Of a DNA stretch of 64,000 bases, positions 8,292-16,161 are shown piece after piece; position 1 is the stretch's first letter, and every line of letters begins with the position of its first letter. The notes beneath the pieces were generated by a model. That model had not been told where the DNA came from, made no database searches, and saw only the letters and a program-made list of their open reading frames with translations. Position numbers and translations under genes: made by a program. The DNA is from Lacrimispora sp. BS-2 (GTDB lineage: Bacteria > Bacillota > Clostridia > Lachnospirales > Lachnospiraceae): NCBI RefSeq assembly GCF_040207125.1, contig NZ_CP157940.1, forward strand, positions 2,480,001 through 2,544,000. Reading direction: 5' to 3'.

Positions 8292-9026
8292 ATGAAATTA
8301 GACATAGGTAATGAAATTCCACTTTACCAGCAACTAAAAGAAGAATTAAAGACTGCCATCAAGGATGGCACTTTTCCATATGGACAGAAAATTCCTACTG
8401 AAACAGAGTTAAGCAAGCTTTTCAATGTAAGCCGTATTACTGTGCGGCGTGCAGTGGAGGAACTATGCCAGGAGGACTTTTTATCAAAAAAACAAGGGAA
8501 GGGTACCTTTGTTAAGCATGCAAAGGTAAAACGAAAAATTGAACATCTATTAAGTTTTGGACAGGCATGTGAAGCCAACGGCATGGTACCCTCGCGCCTG
8601 GTTACCAAGCGGGAAGTTATCGCTCTGTCTTCGGAGGATGCCAGTGCCATGGGCGTACCTGCAGGCAGTCCGGCAATCTCTATTCAGCGTGTGAATATGG
8701 CGGATGGGTTTCCTATCATGTGTGAAAACAACCTGTATCCTTATGACCGGTTTTCTTTTTTGTTGGAAGAATCTCTTGACGGCCCTCTTTACAAGCTTCT
8801 TGAAAATAAATACCAGATTAAGGTCACCTATTCCACTGACTCTTACCTGGATATTGTACGAGCCGGAGGTGACGTAGCCAAACTTCTCCAGGTATCCAAC
8901 GGAGAACCTTTGTTTTTCCTGTACTGCCAGATTTACGACCAGAACCATGAGCTGATTCATATAGGCAAACAGTACATTAATGGTGACCAGTACCGTTTCT
9001 ATCTGGAAGACTATAAGGTTCTATAA
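8292..9026 (+). CDS. GntR-family (HutC/UTRA) transcriptional regulator
   Basis: This 244-residue regulator has an N-terminal winged helix typical of GntR proteins. It reads IPLYQQLKEELKTAIKDG, then GQKIPTETELSKLFNVSRIT with the recognition helix VSRITVRRAVEEL, at about residues 9-62. A C-terminal UTRA ligand-binding domain (about 90-235) includes VPAGSPAISIQRVNMADGFP. The start follows AAAGGAG by eight bases. It is transcribed divergently from the amidohydrolase-transporter-deglycase-kinase operon. GntR/UTRA proteins (FrlR, FraR) control the known Amadori loci and usually respond to the phosphorylated sugar, so this is very probably the local repressor. Confidence 0.85.
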   Translation: MKLDIGNEIPLYQQLKEELKTAIKDGTFPYGQKIPTETELSKLFNVSRITVRRAVEELCQEDFLSKKQGKGTFVKHAKVKRKIEHLLSFGQACEANGMVPSRLVTKREVIALSSEDASAMGVPAGSPAISIQRVNMADGFPIMCENNLYPYDRFSFLLEESLDGPLYKLLENKYQIKVTYSTDSYLDIVRAGGDVAKLLQVSNGEPLFFLYCQIYDQNHELIHIGKQYINGDQYRFYLEDYKVL

Positions 9027-9046
9027 CAGCAACCAGCAGGAAATTA

Positions 9047-9274
9047 TTAACCAGAAGCCAGGCCCAGCCCTATAAACCAGAAAATAAAGAATATCAAAAA
9101 GTACACGAGTACCGCCAAAAGACAAATTTCACCTGCCAATCGGTATTTAATTAACCGAAAGCCTTTCATCCATTGATAGAAATAATAAAAAATCAAAGCA
9201 ATTCCCAACGCTCCAATAAGGATTGGAAGCCAGGCCATTAAAAGAAAGATAAGATTCATCGCATTACTCCCCAA
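9047..9274 (-). CDS. Small two-helix membrane protein
   Basis: This 75-residue protein is almost entirely hydrophobic, with one segment at about residues 6-32 and a second at about 48-72, separated by a short basic loop (KGFRLIKYR). That layout suggests a helical hairpin with the loop inside the cell. A second ATG five codons later is an alternative start. It converges with the GntR gene and lies 84 bases downstream of the ROK kinase, so it is not obviously part of either operon. No family is recognised and the function is unknown. Confidence 0.5.
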   Translation of the reverse strand: MGSNAMNLIFLLMAWLPILIGALGIALIFYYFYQWMKGFRLIKYRLAGEICLLAVLVYFLIFFIFWFIGLGLASG

Positions 9275-9357
9275 AACCGTCCTGTTCTTATCTTCCCCTC
9301 ATTCTTCCTCTATTATAAGCAAAGGGCTGACCGGAATTACCTTTCTTCCATATTTCC

Positions 9358-10263
9358 CTATTCTATGTCAATCTTTTCTCCGTACAGGTGATAATATAAG
9401 GCTCCATACAGATTCGCCCTGCTGCCGTTTGTGCAGGCTGTGATCCTTGGTACCAGGTAGCCCTGCTGCTGTCCTTTTAGCAGGGAAACCACCGTCTTCT
9501 GGATCCGGTCAATGATTCCCGGATTGCTGCTGATCCCACCGCCGATTGCAATGAGTTCCGGATCAAAGGCAAATTCCAGGGTTATGCAGCCCATCGACAT
9601 CCAGTAATAAAATTCCTCCATCAGTTCTTCTGCCAGAATATCCCCTTCCCTGGCAAGCTGGTCCAGCCTTATCCCATCAACGGGGGGCTCTGACGGCTGC
9701 TTTCTTTTATTGTATTTCTGCGCTTGTTTTTCCAGGGTATAATTGCTCCAGGAAAGGAGGACGCCGTCCTTAAAGCCTCCCATGGGAAAATTTCCGAATT
9801 CTCCCCGGTTCATGGTCACTCCCATATCAAGCTTTCCGCGTTCGATCACTGCGCCCCCGATACCGGTACCACAGATGACGAACACTACACTTTGACATTC
9901 CTTTGCCACCCCTTTCCAAAGCTCCCCCATGGCAGCGCAGTTGGCATCATTGGCCATGGTCACAGGAAGTCCGCCAAACCTTTCCTCCAATATAGCCTTT
10001 AAAGGGATTTCATGAAGATACGCTACGGCACTGATGCCTTTTATTACCCCTTCCCTGCTGTGCACCTCTCCCGGAAAGCTGAATGCCACGCCGTCAATAC
10101 CGTATTCCCTGACAGCCTTTTCAAAAATACGTTCTGTCACCTGCAGAAATTCTCCCACATCTTTTTTCGGCGTAGGCACCGAATCCGTGAAAGAAAAATT
10201 ACCTTCCTCATCTGCAACGCCGAATTTCACTGACGTTCCGCCTATATCAAACACCAATTTCAC
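9358..10263 (-). CDS. ROK-family sugar kinase/regulator
   Basis: This 301-residue protein has the ROK layout: an N-terminal phosphate-binding FDIGGTSVKFGV (about 4-15), ANDANCAAMGELW (about 102-114) with the catalytic Asp, a CGTGIGGAVI glycine loop (about 130-139) and a C-terminal IAIGGGIS. It lacks an N-terminal helix-turn-helix, so it should be a kinase, not a repressor. It also lacks the Cys-rich zinc motif of glucokinases and fructokinases; the equivalent region reads MNRGEFGNFPMGG. Zinc-free ROK kinases include beta-glucoside kinases, so glucose is not a safe assignment. The GTG start at 10263 has AAGGAGG seven bases upstream. Confidence 0.8.
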   Translation of the reverse strand: MKLVFDIGGTSVKFGVADEEGNFSFTDSVPTPKKDVGEFLQVTERIFEKAVREYGIDGVAFSFPGEVHSREGVIKGISAVAYLHEIPLKAILEERFGGLPVTMANDANCAAMGELWKGVAKECQSVVFVICGTGIGGAVIERGKLDMGVTMNRGEFGNFPMGGFKDGVLLSWSNYTLEKQAQKYNKRKQPSEPPVDGIRLDQLAREGDILAEELMEEFYYWMSMGCITLEFAFDPELIAIGGGISSNPGIIDRIQKTVVSLLKGQQQGYLVPRITACTNGSRANLYGALYYHLYGEKIDIE

Positions 10264-10302
10264 GCTGATTCCTCCTTACATTTATAGATATAAGCCCTAT
10301 TT

Positions 10303-10381
10303 CCCTGTACCAGAAGCTTTGCCTGCCCGCAGGACTTTACGACATGACCTGTCAAAAAATTCACAAGCTTCGTTTTTTCAA
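10303..10381 (-). promoter_or_regulatory. Structured leader of the ROK gene (unassigned RNA fold)
   Basis: GAAGCTT (plus 10313-10319) can pair with AAGCTTC (10365-10371), enclosing two smaller hairpins: GACATGACCTGTC (10341-10353) and CCTGCCCGCAGG (10322-10333). This would make a three-way junction in the untranslated leader of the ROK gene. No known RNA family was recognised. Confidence 0.3.
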
Positions 10382-10409
10382 CACTTGCGGTCATGCCTTT
10401 CATGATTTG

Positions 10410-10438
10410 ATTATAAGACAAGAAATACATAATTACAA
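10410..10438 (-). promoter_or_regulatory. Promoter of the ROK kinase gene
   Basis: On the minus strand, TTGTAA (plus 10433-10438) and TATAAT (plus 10410-10415) are spaced 17 bases. The leader is about 140 bases long. Confidence 0.65.
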
Positions 10439-10481
10439 CCGGTAAGGCGGAAACAGCCGTTACTGCCTTTCAGCCTGTAAA

Positions 10482-10555
10482 TAAAAAACAAGGGGCACCG
10501 CAAAATCAATGCCATGGGGTTTTATCTAATGACATTGATTTTGCAGCACCCTTTT
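10482..10555 (-). terminator. Strong terminator after the TDT transporter gene
   Basis: On the minus strand, GGTGCTGCAAAATCAATG pairs with CATTGATTTTGCGGTGCC, followed by a T-rich tail (CTTGTTTTTT). The arm is about 18 pairs long with one wobble. Confidence 0.85.
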
Positions 10556-10569
10556 AGTATAAGTACTGC

Positions 10570-11475
10570 CTACTTGCTAAATAAAAATTTCATATAGCGG
10601 ATGAATACGTAAACCACCAGACATACTGCAATAACGGTTTCAGCAAGCACTATGACCGGTAAAACTCCTACGGCATATCCCATTTTTGCCAGGAACCCTG
10701 TTGACATCTTCATTGCAATAGCACTGATCACTACCGGAAATGTAAAGGCCGCATAGCTTGGATAAAAAGGCAGAGCAAGGAACCTTGGCAGATAAACCAG
10801 CACGGTTACATACAATACCCCGGCTAATACCATGAGCAGGATAACCAATGTTACGGATTTTGTTTCCGCGGACTGAAGGTATCCAGCCAGGCAAAGGCTC
10901 ACCGGAGCCGTATAGATACAAAACAGCGGTCTTGCCGGTTCTGCAATTTCCCTGTATTTCACATACCGGGCCGTAACAAGAACCAGTAAAATCAGGCAGC
11001 AGACCAGGCCGAACCAGAAAATTCCAAGCCCCAGGGCCGTTCGTCCAAATGCAGGGGCCGTCACGCTGGCCGTCACAATCCCCACATACACGATGTAATA
11101 GCTGGCAAATACAGCTTTCATATTCAGCTTATAAAGAAAACGCGCGGTAAAATACACCATGAGAAGAAGGTGCAGGGCGATCCCCAGATACCAGATATAG
11201 ACCGCACCATCTCCAATAAAAGGCTTGGCATAGGCGGACAGAAGAATCACTGCCATGGAAAAGGTCCCTGATACGCTTGCCATCACCGGGTTTTTCATAT
11301 CTTCTTTTGCCATATCAAAATGAAAAATACACTTACATAAAAACAAAATCGCCAATACAGCGGATATGGCTCCGCAAACCAGGCGGATGGTTTCTGAATA
11401 GCTTTGAAGGAGATTGCCCAGGGCTGCAAACCCAAGGGAAAGCCCTGCCATGGGAATGGGAACTTTTTTAATCAT
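10570..11475 (-). CDS. TDT-family (TehA/SLAC1-like) transporter
   Basis: This 301-residue protein has about ten hydrophobic segments and begins IPMAGLSLGFAALGNLLQSY, the conserved first helix of the tellurite-resistance/dicarboxylate transporter (TDT, SLAC1-like) family. A conserved PFYPSYAAFTFPVVISA segment lies near residues 235-250. Members move anions such as tellurite, malate or sulfite; the substrate here is unknown. The start at 11475 follows GGAGG, and the ATG overlaps the stop of the C_GCAxxG_C_C gene by eight bases, so the two are translationally coupled. An upstream in-frame start would overlap the previous gene more and lacks a ribosome site. A strong terminator follows. Confidence 0.75.
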   Translation of the reverse strand: MIKKVPIPMAGLSLGFAALGNLLQSYSETIRLVCGAISAVLAILFLCKCIFHFDMAKEDMKNPVMASVSGTFSMAVILLSAYAKPFIGDGAVYIWYLGIALHLLLMVYFTARFLYKLNMKAVFASYYIVYVGIVTASVTAPAFGRTALGLGIFWFGLVCCLILLVLVTARYVKYREIAEPARPLFCIYTAPVSLCLAGYLQSAETKSVTLVILLMVLAGVLYVTVLVYLPRFLALPFYPSYAAFTFPVVISAIAMKMSTGFLAKMGYAVGVLPVIVLAETVIAVCLVVYVFIRYMKFLFSK

Positions 11476-11968
11476 TGCATCCCTCCGCAGATTCCAGTTC
11501 ATCGGTATTGGTAAGGCCGTATTCCCGCACCACGATCTCAGCTACTTTTCTGGCTACCAGTCCTGTGAAACGAATACACTGTTCCTTGTGCTCTCCTTTT
11601 CCCATATCAAACTCTTTGGTAAGGATCCTGCAGCATAATGCATTCTTTCCGTTGTTTTCCTTGAACCAGTCGTGAAGCTCCTTTGACACTTCTAGATTCT
11701 TTTCCACTTTGGGGTCACCCTGTTTTGTCCGTCCAAAGAACAGGCCAAGGGCCATAACCCCGCCGGATACCGCTCCGCACAGACATTTGGAACGTCCGAT
11801 ACCTACCGGAAAGCCGGAAGCCATGGCTATGACTTCTTCTGGTATATCCAGTTCAAAATTGGACCTCATGGAGCTTACAACCGCCTCCGAACAAAAAAAG
11901 CCTCCCCGAAACAGAGCTTCCGCATCATCTCCGATCTTCTTAACACTAACCGCCTGTTTCACATTCAT
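11468..11968 (-). CDS. C_GCAxxG_C_C family (putative redox) protein
   Basis: This 166-residue protein belongs to the C-GCAxxG-C-C family. It shows FFCSEAVVSSM (first Cys about residue 25), KCLCGAVSGGVMALGLFFG (the GCAxxG-like core, here CGAVSGG, about 61-75), ALCCRILTKEFD and a final EQCIRFTGLVARKVAEIV. Members are thought to bind a redox centre or metal and are common in strict anaerobes, but the activity is unproven. The start at 11968 was chosen because AGGAGG lies nine bases ahead; the earlier ATG at 11977 directly abuts that site. Its stop overlaps the TDT transporter start, suggesting a shared role. Confidence 0.75.
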   Translation of the reverse strand: MNVKQAVSVKKIGDDAEALFRGGFFCSEAVVSSMRSNFELDIPEEVIAMASGFPVGIGRSKCLCGAVSGGVMALGLFFGRTKQGDPKVEKNLEVSKELHDWFKENNGKNALCCRILTKEFDMGKGEHKEQCIRFTGLVARKVAEIVVREYGLTNTDELESAEGCND

Positions 11969-12060
11969 CCTTTGCATCCTCCTGCATGTTTATTGATAAT
12001 TATATTCTATTAAGATTTAAGGCTTACGTCCAATTCATAAAATCTATAAATAAGCCGTAC

Positions 12061-12926
12061 TTATAGGAAATATCTATTACATGCAGTCAGAAACTGTATT
12101 TTCTGCAAAAATCGGCTGCAATCAGCCGTTTTCCGGTCCCGCGCATACTCAAAGCTTACATGGTCACTTGTTAAATCAAATATCAGTTCCTCCTCTTTAT
12201 ACAGTAAAAACCTTGCCAGCAATAAATGCTCCTCTTTTATGAAGCGAACCATCTTTCCCTGATCCGGAGCCAGGAGCCTGTGGGAAAACCCCCCATTTTT
12301 AATTCTGTTCCGGTTTGTTAAAAATATTTTAAAAGTGTATTGGCCCTGCTTTAATATAACTGCAGTTTCTCTTTTGCATACCACCTTTACTCCCAGATAA
12401 GTGGCAAAACGGTATTCCTGCCCTTTATACTGGATGACACAGATGCAGCCCTGAAAGCTATGTCCGATAAAAGGAATATGAGCAATGGAAACCATGACCG
12501 ATGCTTCTTCCGGAAACCGGTTGCATTGAAGCCATAAGTAATCCCTGGGAAAGGATCTGCCCCTGTCTCCCTCTATATATCCCTTTTCCCCATGAAAATC
12601 CAGGACCTTTCCATTGACATTAAGAACTCCTTTAAGGGCATGGGCCATGCTGATAATTTCATGCCTGCATTCCATATGATTTGCAGAAACGGGCGCCTCA
12701 CTCCCCTTTCATCCACACTATGGCCGGGAATAAAGGCTAAGACCGTGTCTGCGTTCTGATGCTTGAAATACCAGCCCTCAAAATACTTCTTCCTCTTTTG
12801 ATGGGACGGACAGCTCATGCAAAGATCTTTTAAATCATCTCCTAAACCAGACATTCTGGTTTTTATGATTCTATTAAGGTTTTTTATTACCACAATGGAT
12901 TCCATATCTCCTTTCTTTTTAAGCAT
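12061..12926 (-). pseudogene. Tocopherol-cyclase-like gene, broken by internal deletion and frameshift
   Basis: Two overlapping frames make up one gene. The upstream part (12926-12573) begins with a good start and reaches the family motifs KKYFEGWYFKHQ and TVLAFIPGHSVDERG, then RPFLQII. The downstream part (frame ending at 12061, open from 12675) opens at MECRHEIISMAHALKG and continues with YIEGDRGRSFPRDYLWLQCN, all typical of the tocopherol-cyclase-like family. In intact relatives, roughly 70-80 residues should lie between the FLQII and MECRH blocks, but here the two blocks abut in different frames. This indicates an out-of-frame deletion near 12670-12680. The gene is probably dead unless the fault is in the assembly. 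Confidence 0.7.
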
Positions 12927-12974
12927 TGGATGATTCTAAACATAGGGTTTCCAAATGTCACGTGATATAGTCAG

Positions 12975-13001
12975 AAAAGCCCGTCCCTTTGCGGGACGGA
13001 C
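12975..13001 (-). terminator. Terminator after the PAS-GGDEF-HD-GYP gene
   Basis: On the minus strand, CCGTCCCGC-AA-AGGGACGG forms a compact GC-rich stem followed by CTTTTCT. It lies just past the stop at 13024. Confidence 0.6.
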
Positions 13002-13023
13002 CTTCCTAATATCCTTTTTTATA

Positions 13024-14829
13024 TTAAACGCTGACTCCCATGTCATAAACTACCTTATCTATAAATACATCGACGTACTCCCTGCAAAACTGCGTACCAG
13101 CGCCCTTAACCAGTTCACTGATCGCATATTCCCTGGATAATGCATGACGGTAGCTTCTTTCACTGATCATGGCGTCGTATGCATCTGCAATAGCAATGAT
13201 CCTTGATTGAACCGGTATTTCATTTTCCTTAAGTCCCTTGGGATAACCACTTCCATCCCACCATTCATGATGGGCCAGAACGTAATCTGCCATCTCTGAC
13301 AGTTCATTGACCGTGCTTAAAATGCGGTAGCCGATCTCCGGGTGCTTTTTAATTTCTTCCCATTCCTTTTCCACCAGTTTTCCGTTTTTATTAAGTATCC
13401 CCTCTTCAATTGCCACCTTACCGATATCATGGAGCATTCCAACGGTCCTTAACTCTTTTATTTCATCTTCCTGCAGTCCAAGGGCTGTCCCCATCTTTTC
13501 GCACAGCTGAGACACACGGAGGGAATGCTGTTCTTCCCTGGGATTTTTCTCATGAAGGGCAGTCATAATCGTATAGATAGTCTTCCCCCTTATTCCCGCG
13601 CTTTCCAGCAGCTTTTTCTTGTACATATAGTCCTCGGCCTTTTTAAGGACTTCCAATATGGATTCCTCATCCTTATATTTCGCGTTGTATCCAAAAGATA
13701 CGGAAAGGGTAATCTTATTTACGGCTTCATGCTTTGTCCGTTTACTGACCCTGCCGATCATCTCCTTTATTTCCTTAACATCGGTATTGGGAGAAATTAT
13801 GATGAATTCATCGCCTCCCAAACGGCATATGATATCCTTTTCCCTGAAACCTTCTCTTAATACTTCAGCCACTTTTTGAATATATTTATCTCCCACCTTG
13901 TGTCCAAAGGAATCGTTCATGAGCTTTAATCCATTGATATCGGCCATGGTAATCATTAGCGGATAATAGCTTTTGGAATTCAGCCGTTTTAACTGTTCTT
14001 CAAAAAACCTTCTGTTGTATAATCCCGTCAACTGGTCATGATAGCTTAAATAATGGAGCCGATCCTCCGCCTGTTTGCTTTTGGTAATGTCATTTAAAAT
14101 AATGGCCAGCTGGTTTTCCTTTGGGCGGGACGCCAGAACCTCATAGTAATAATTCGTATTCTCCTGAAACCGCTGGTAGCTGGTCGATTCTCCTGTATTT
14201 ATGGTCCATATCAGCTTGTCCAGGTTTTTTGGTTCCATATTTTTATGTATATCAAAAAATCTTTTCCCTAAAATATCTTCTTTTTTTAATCCGGTCAAGG
14301 CCTCATGGCTGTAATTGGAATCTACCAGCCTATATTCAAAAATATCATCGCCGGCAGCTCCCTCATACAATGCCATGCCTAATTGCATCTGTCTGATGAT
14401 GGCCTTATATTTCTCTTCGCTTATTCTTAACCTTTGATCATACTCCATGATTTTTTCATACTGTATCCTCAGCTCTTTTTCTGATGCAGTGAGCTGTTCC
14501 ACGTATTCCTTAAGCTCTTCATTGGCGGCGGACAGATCGTCATAGCTTTTGCCCAATCTTCTCTCTGCCAGCTCTACCTTTCGTAAAAGGTTGGAAATTA
14601 AATAATAAAGAACCGAAGCAGTAATCAAAACATACATAATTCCCTTATAAGTATGGATCACCATCCTTGCAGAAGGATTATAAACGAGCCGGTTCACGAT
14701 TCTGTCGGAGAAATAAACCCAGACAAAACCAAAAAGAAAATACATAATGCAGATTTTAATTCCTTCCTGTTTTAAAGGATCTCTCTTTTGCTTCATATCA
14801 TTCTTTTTAGCCTTTAACCATTTAATCAT
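13024..14829 (-). CDS. Membrane PAS-GGDEF-HD-GYP cyclic-di-GMP protein
   Basis: This 601-residue protein has two membrane helices (about 23-42 and 60-80), a long coiled coil (about 83-135), a PAS domain (about 137-255), a GGDEF domain (about 262-420) and an HD-GYP domain (about 425-595). The cyclase signature GGDEF is intact and is preceded by REKD, a product-inhibition I-site in the usual RxxD spacing. The phosphodiesterase signature HDIGK and the HHEWWDGSGYP motif are also intact. It could therefore both make and degrade cyclic di-GMP, with direction set by a signal at the PAS or membrane part. GGGGGAG precedes the start. It stands alone between two terminators. Confidence 0.9.
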   Translation of the reverse strand: MIKWLKAKKNDMKQKRDPLKQEGIKICIMYFLFGFVWVYFSDRIVNRLVYNPSARMVIHTYKGIMYVLITASVLYYLISNLLRKVELAERRLGKSYDDLSAANEELKEYVEQLTASEKELRIQYEKIMEYDQRLRISEEKYKAIIRQMQLGMALYEGAAGDDIFEYRLVDSNYSHEALTGLKKEDILGKRFFDIHKNMEPKNLDKLIWTINTGESTSYQRFQENTNYYYEVLASRPKENQLAIILNDITKSKQAEDRLHYLSYHDQLTGLYNRRFFEEQLKRLNSKSYYPLMITMADINGLKLMNDSFGHKVGDKYIQKVAEVLREGFREKDIICRLGGDEFIIISPNTDVKEIKEMIGRVSKRTKHEAVNKITLSVSFGYNAKYKDEESILEVLKKAEDYMYKKKLLESAGIRGKTIYTIMTALHEKNPREEQHSLRVSQLCEKMGTALGLQEDEIKELRTVGMLHDIGKVAIEEGILNKNGKLVEKEWEEIKKHPEIGYRILSTVNELSEMADYVLAHHEWWDGSGYPKGLKENEIPVQSRIIAIADAYDAMISERSYRHALSREYAISELVKGAGTQFCREYVDVFIDKVVYDMGVSV

Positions 14830-14921
14830 GCTACTCCCCCTTTAAACGGTATTATACACTATTTTGATTCCATAGGAAACATTTTACCAATTTTTCCTTT
14901 TAATAATAATCCGTAAAACAG

Positions 14922-14957
14922 CAAAAAAAGAAGGGCCTGCGTGTGCCCTTCCTTCTT
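14922..14957 (-). terminator. Terminator after the flavin reductase gene
   Basis: On the minus strand, AAGAAGGAAGGGC pairs with GCCCTTCTTTTTTT around a short loop, giving a stem with one bulge and a T run. Confidence 0.75.
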
Positions 14958-14993
14958 ATGGTTTTTAACAGTATTTTTGAAAGCGGCTTTCCA

Positions 14994-15497
14994 TTAGTCG
15001 GCCTTTAATACTTTGACGATTTCTCCTATAATATAATCATGGTAATCCTTTGCCGGATAGTTTTGCTTGTCAAGGGTTTGATCAAAGAAACCATTGGGAT
15101 CAATCCTCTGCTTATAAAGCTTACGGCAGATAAGCACCAGCCTTGCTTCGGAAAAATAAGGTGCTTCCGCATCAAAAACAGGCGTAAGCCCGGACTCTTT
15201 CTCCTTATCTACGTCACGTCCGGAATGGGCGCCGCAGTAGTTTAAAGCAGATCTGCAGTTGTCACCGAAAAAGCTAAGAGCGTAATACTCGCTTTTATCA
15301 ATAAATTCCAAAGTATATCTCTGGGGACGGAGCACAATGGTGGAAACACTCTTATTCCACATGATTCCCAGGCCTCCCCAGCTGGCTGTCATCATATTAT
15401 ACTTTTCCTCGCTGCCGGCGGAAATAAGCATCCATTCCTTTCCTATCATTGTGATCGGGTCCATGGTCACTTGTTTCAGATCAACAGGTCTTAACAT
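14994..15497 (-). CDS. Flavin reductase-like domain protein
   Basis: This 167-residue protein resembles the FMN-binding flavin reductase-like split-barrel family. It has MLISAGSEEKYNMMTASWGGLGIMWN near residues 23-47 (read as two parts: the FMN-phosphate-binding MTASWGG and the following IMWNKS), then RPQRYTLEFIDKSEYYALSFF and DYHDYIIGEIVKV at the end. Such proteins bind FMN and often transfer electrons from NAD(P)H or act in flavodoxin-like roles in anaerobes. The start at 15497 has GGAGG seven bases upstream; a longer frame from 15554 lacks a site. It ends the minus-strand gene group but is separated from mocA by 70 bases. Confidence 0.8.
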   Translation of the reverse strand: MLRPVDLKQVTMDPITMIGKEWMLISAGSEEKYNMMTASWGGLGIMWNKSVSTIVLRPQRYTLEFIDKSEYYALSFFGDNCRSALNYCGAHSGRDVDKEKESGLTPVFDAEAPYFSEARLVLICRKLYKQRIDPNGFFDQTLDKQNYPAKDYHDYIIGEIVKVLKAD

Positions 15498-15566
15498 ATT
15501 AATACCTCCATATTTTTGATATTTGTTTATTATATGTCTTAACAGAACTTGCAACGCAAGTGAAGA

Positions 15567-16142
15567 TCAGGATTCAGAATTATTCCGCACATCAATATCC
15601 ACCAATTCCAGGCCATCCACTACCTCGTGAAGGTATAGATCTTCAATATGTCTCCGTATGACCCGTTTTCCGCCCACATCTCCTTCTAATTCCAGAAGCT
15701 CCTTAAGATAATTTCTGGAAAAGATGGCCGGGTTCCCCAAAGCGCCCATGTTACACAGACAGCCGATCCCTTTTTTGCTGTCCCGCCAGCTTTCCACCAG
15801 ATCTCTTATGGTAGCCGCTTTTAAATATGGCTGGTCACAGACCGCAAAACAATAATCTGTTTCTTCATTTTCAAGCTCTTTCAGCGCCAGATGAATGGAA
15901 TGGGAGATACCAAGGCTGCTTTCCCTGTTTACCACTACCTCATAACCATAGTTTTCCATGGTGTCCATAATCTCCTGGTACTGGGTGACAACCATTTTCC
16001 TGTCAAAGATACCATCCGGAAGCGCTTCTACTTCCTCTAAAATATATCGGTACATGGGTTTTCCTTTGAATTCATGAAGCAGCTTATTGCCGTTAAATCT
16101 GCGGCTGTCCCCCGCTGCCAGAAGGATAAGTGCCAGTTTCAT
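15567..16142 (-). CDS. mocA: Molybdenum cofactor nucleotidyltransferase, MocA/YgfJ-like
   Basis: This 191-residue protein has the MobA-like nucleotidyltransferase fold: ILLAAGDSRRFNGNKLLHEF (about 6-25) for nucleotide binding, SLGISHSIHLAL (about 80-91), and FAVCDQPYLKAATIRDLV (about 102-119) with the metal-binding Asp. MocA transfers CMP to molybdopterin, making the cytosine dinucleotide form used by xanthine dehydrogenase-type hydroxylases; E. coli YgfJ/MocA sits in a matching gene set. It is the last gene of the long minus-strand cofactor operon, 19 bases after yqeB, which supports the assignment. Confidence 0.85.
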   Translation of the reverse strand: MKLALILLAAGDSRRFNGNKLLHEFKGKPMYRYILEEVEALPDGIFDRKMVVTQYQEIMDTMENYGYEVVVNRESSLGISHSIHLALKELENEETDYCFAVCDQPYLKAATIRDLVESWRDSKKGIGCLCNMGALGNPAIFSRNYLKELLELEGDVGGKRVIRRHIEDLYLHEVVDGLELVDIDVRNNSES

Positions 16143-16161
16143 GCCATCAAACCTCCCCTTT

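Noticed and set aside
9358..10263. Glucokinase assignment for the ROK protein
   Set aside because: The Cys-rich zinc motif of ROK glucokinases is absent, so only a general ROK call is made.
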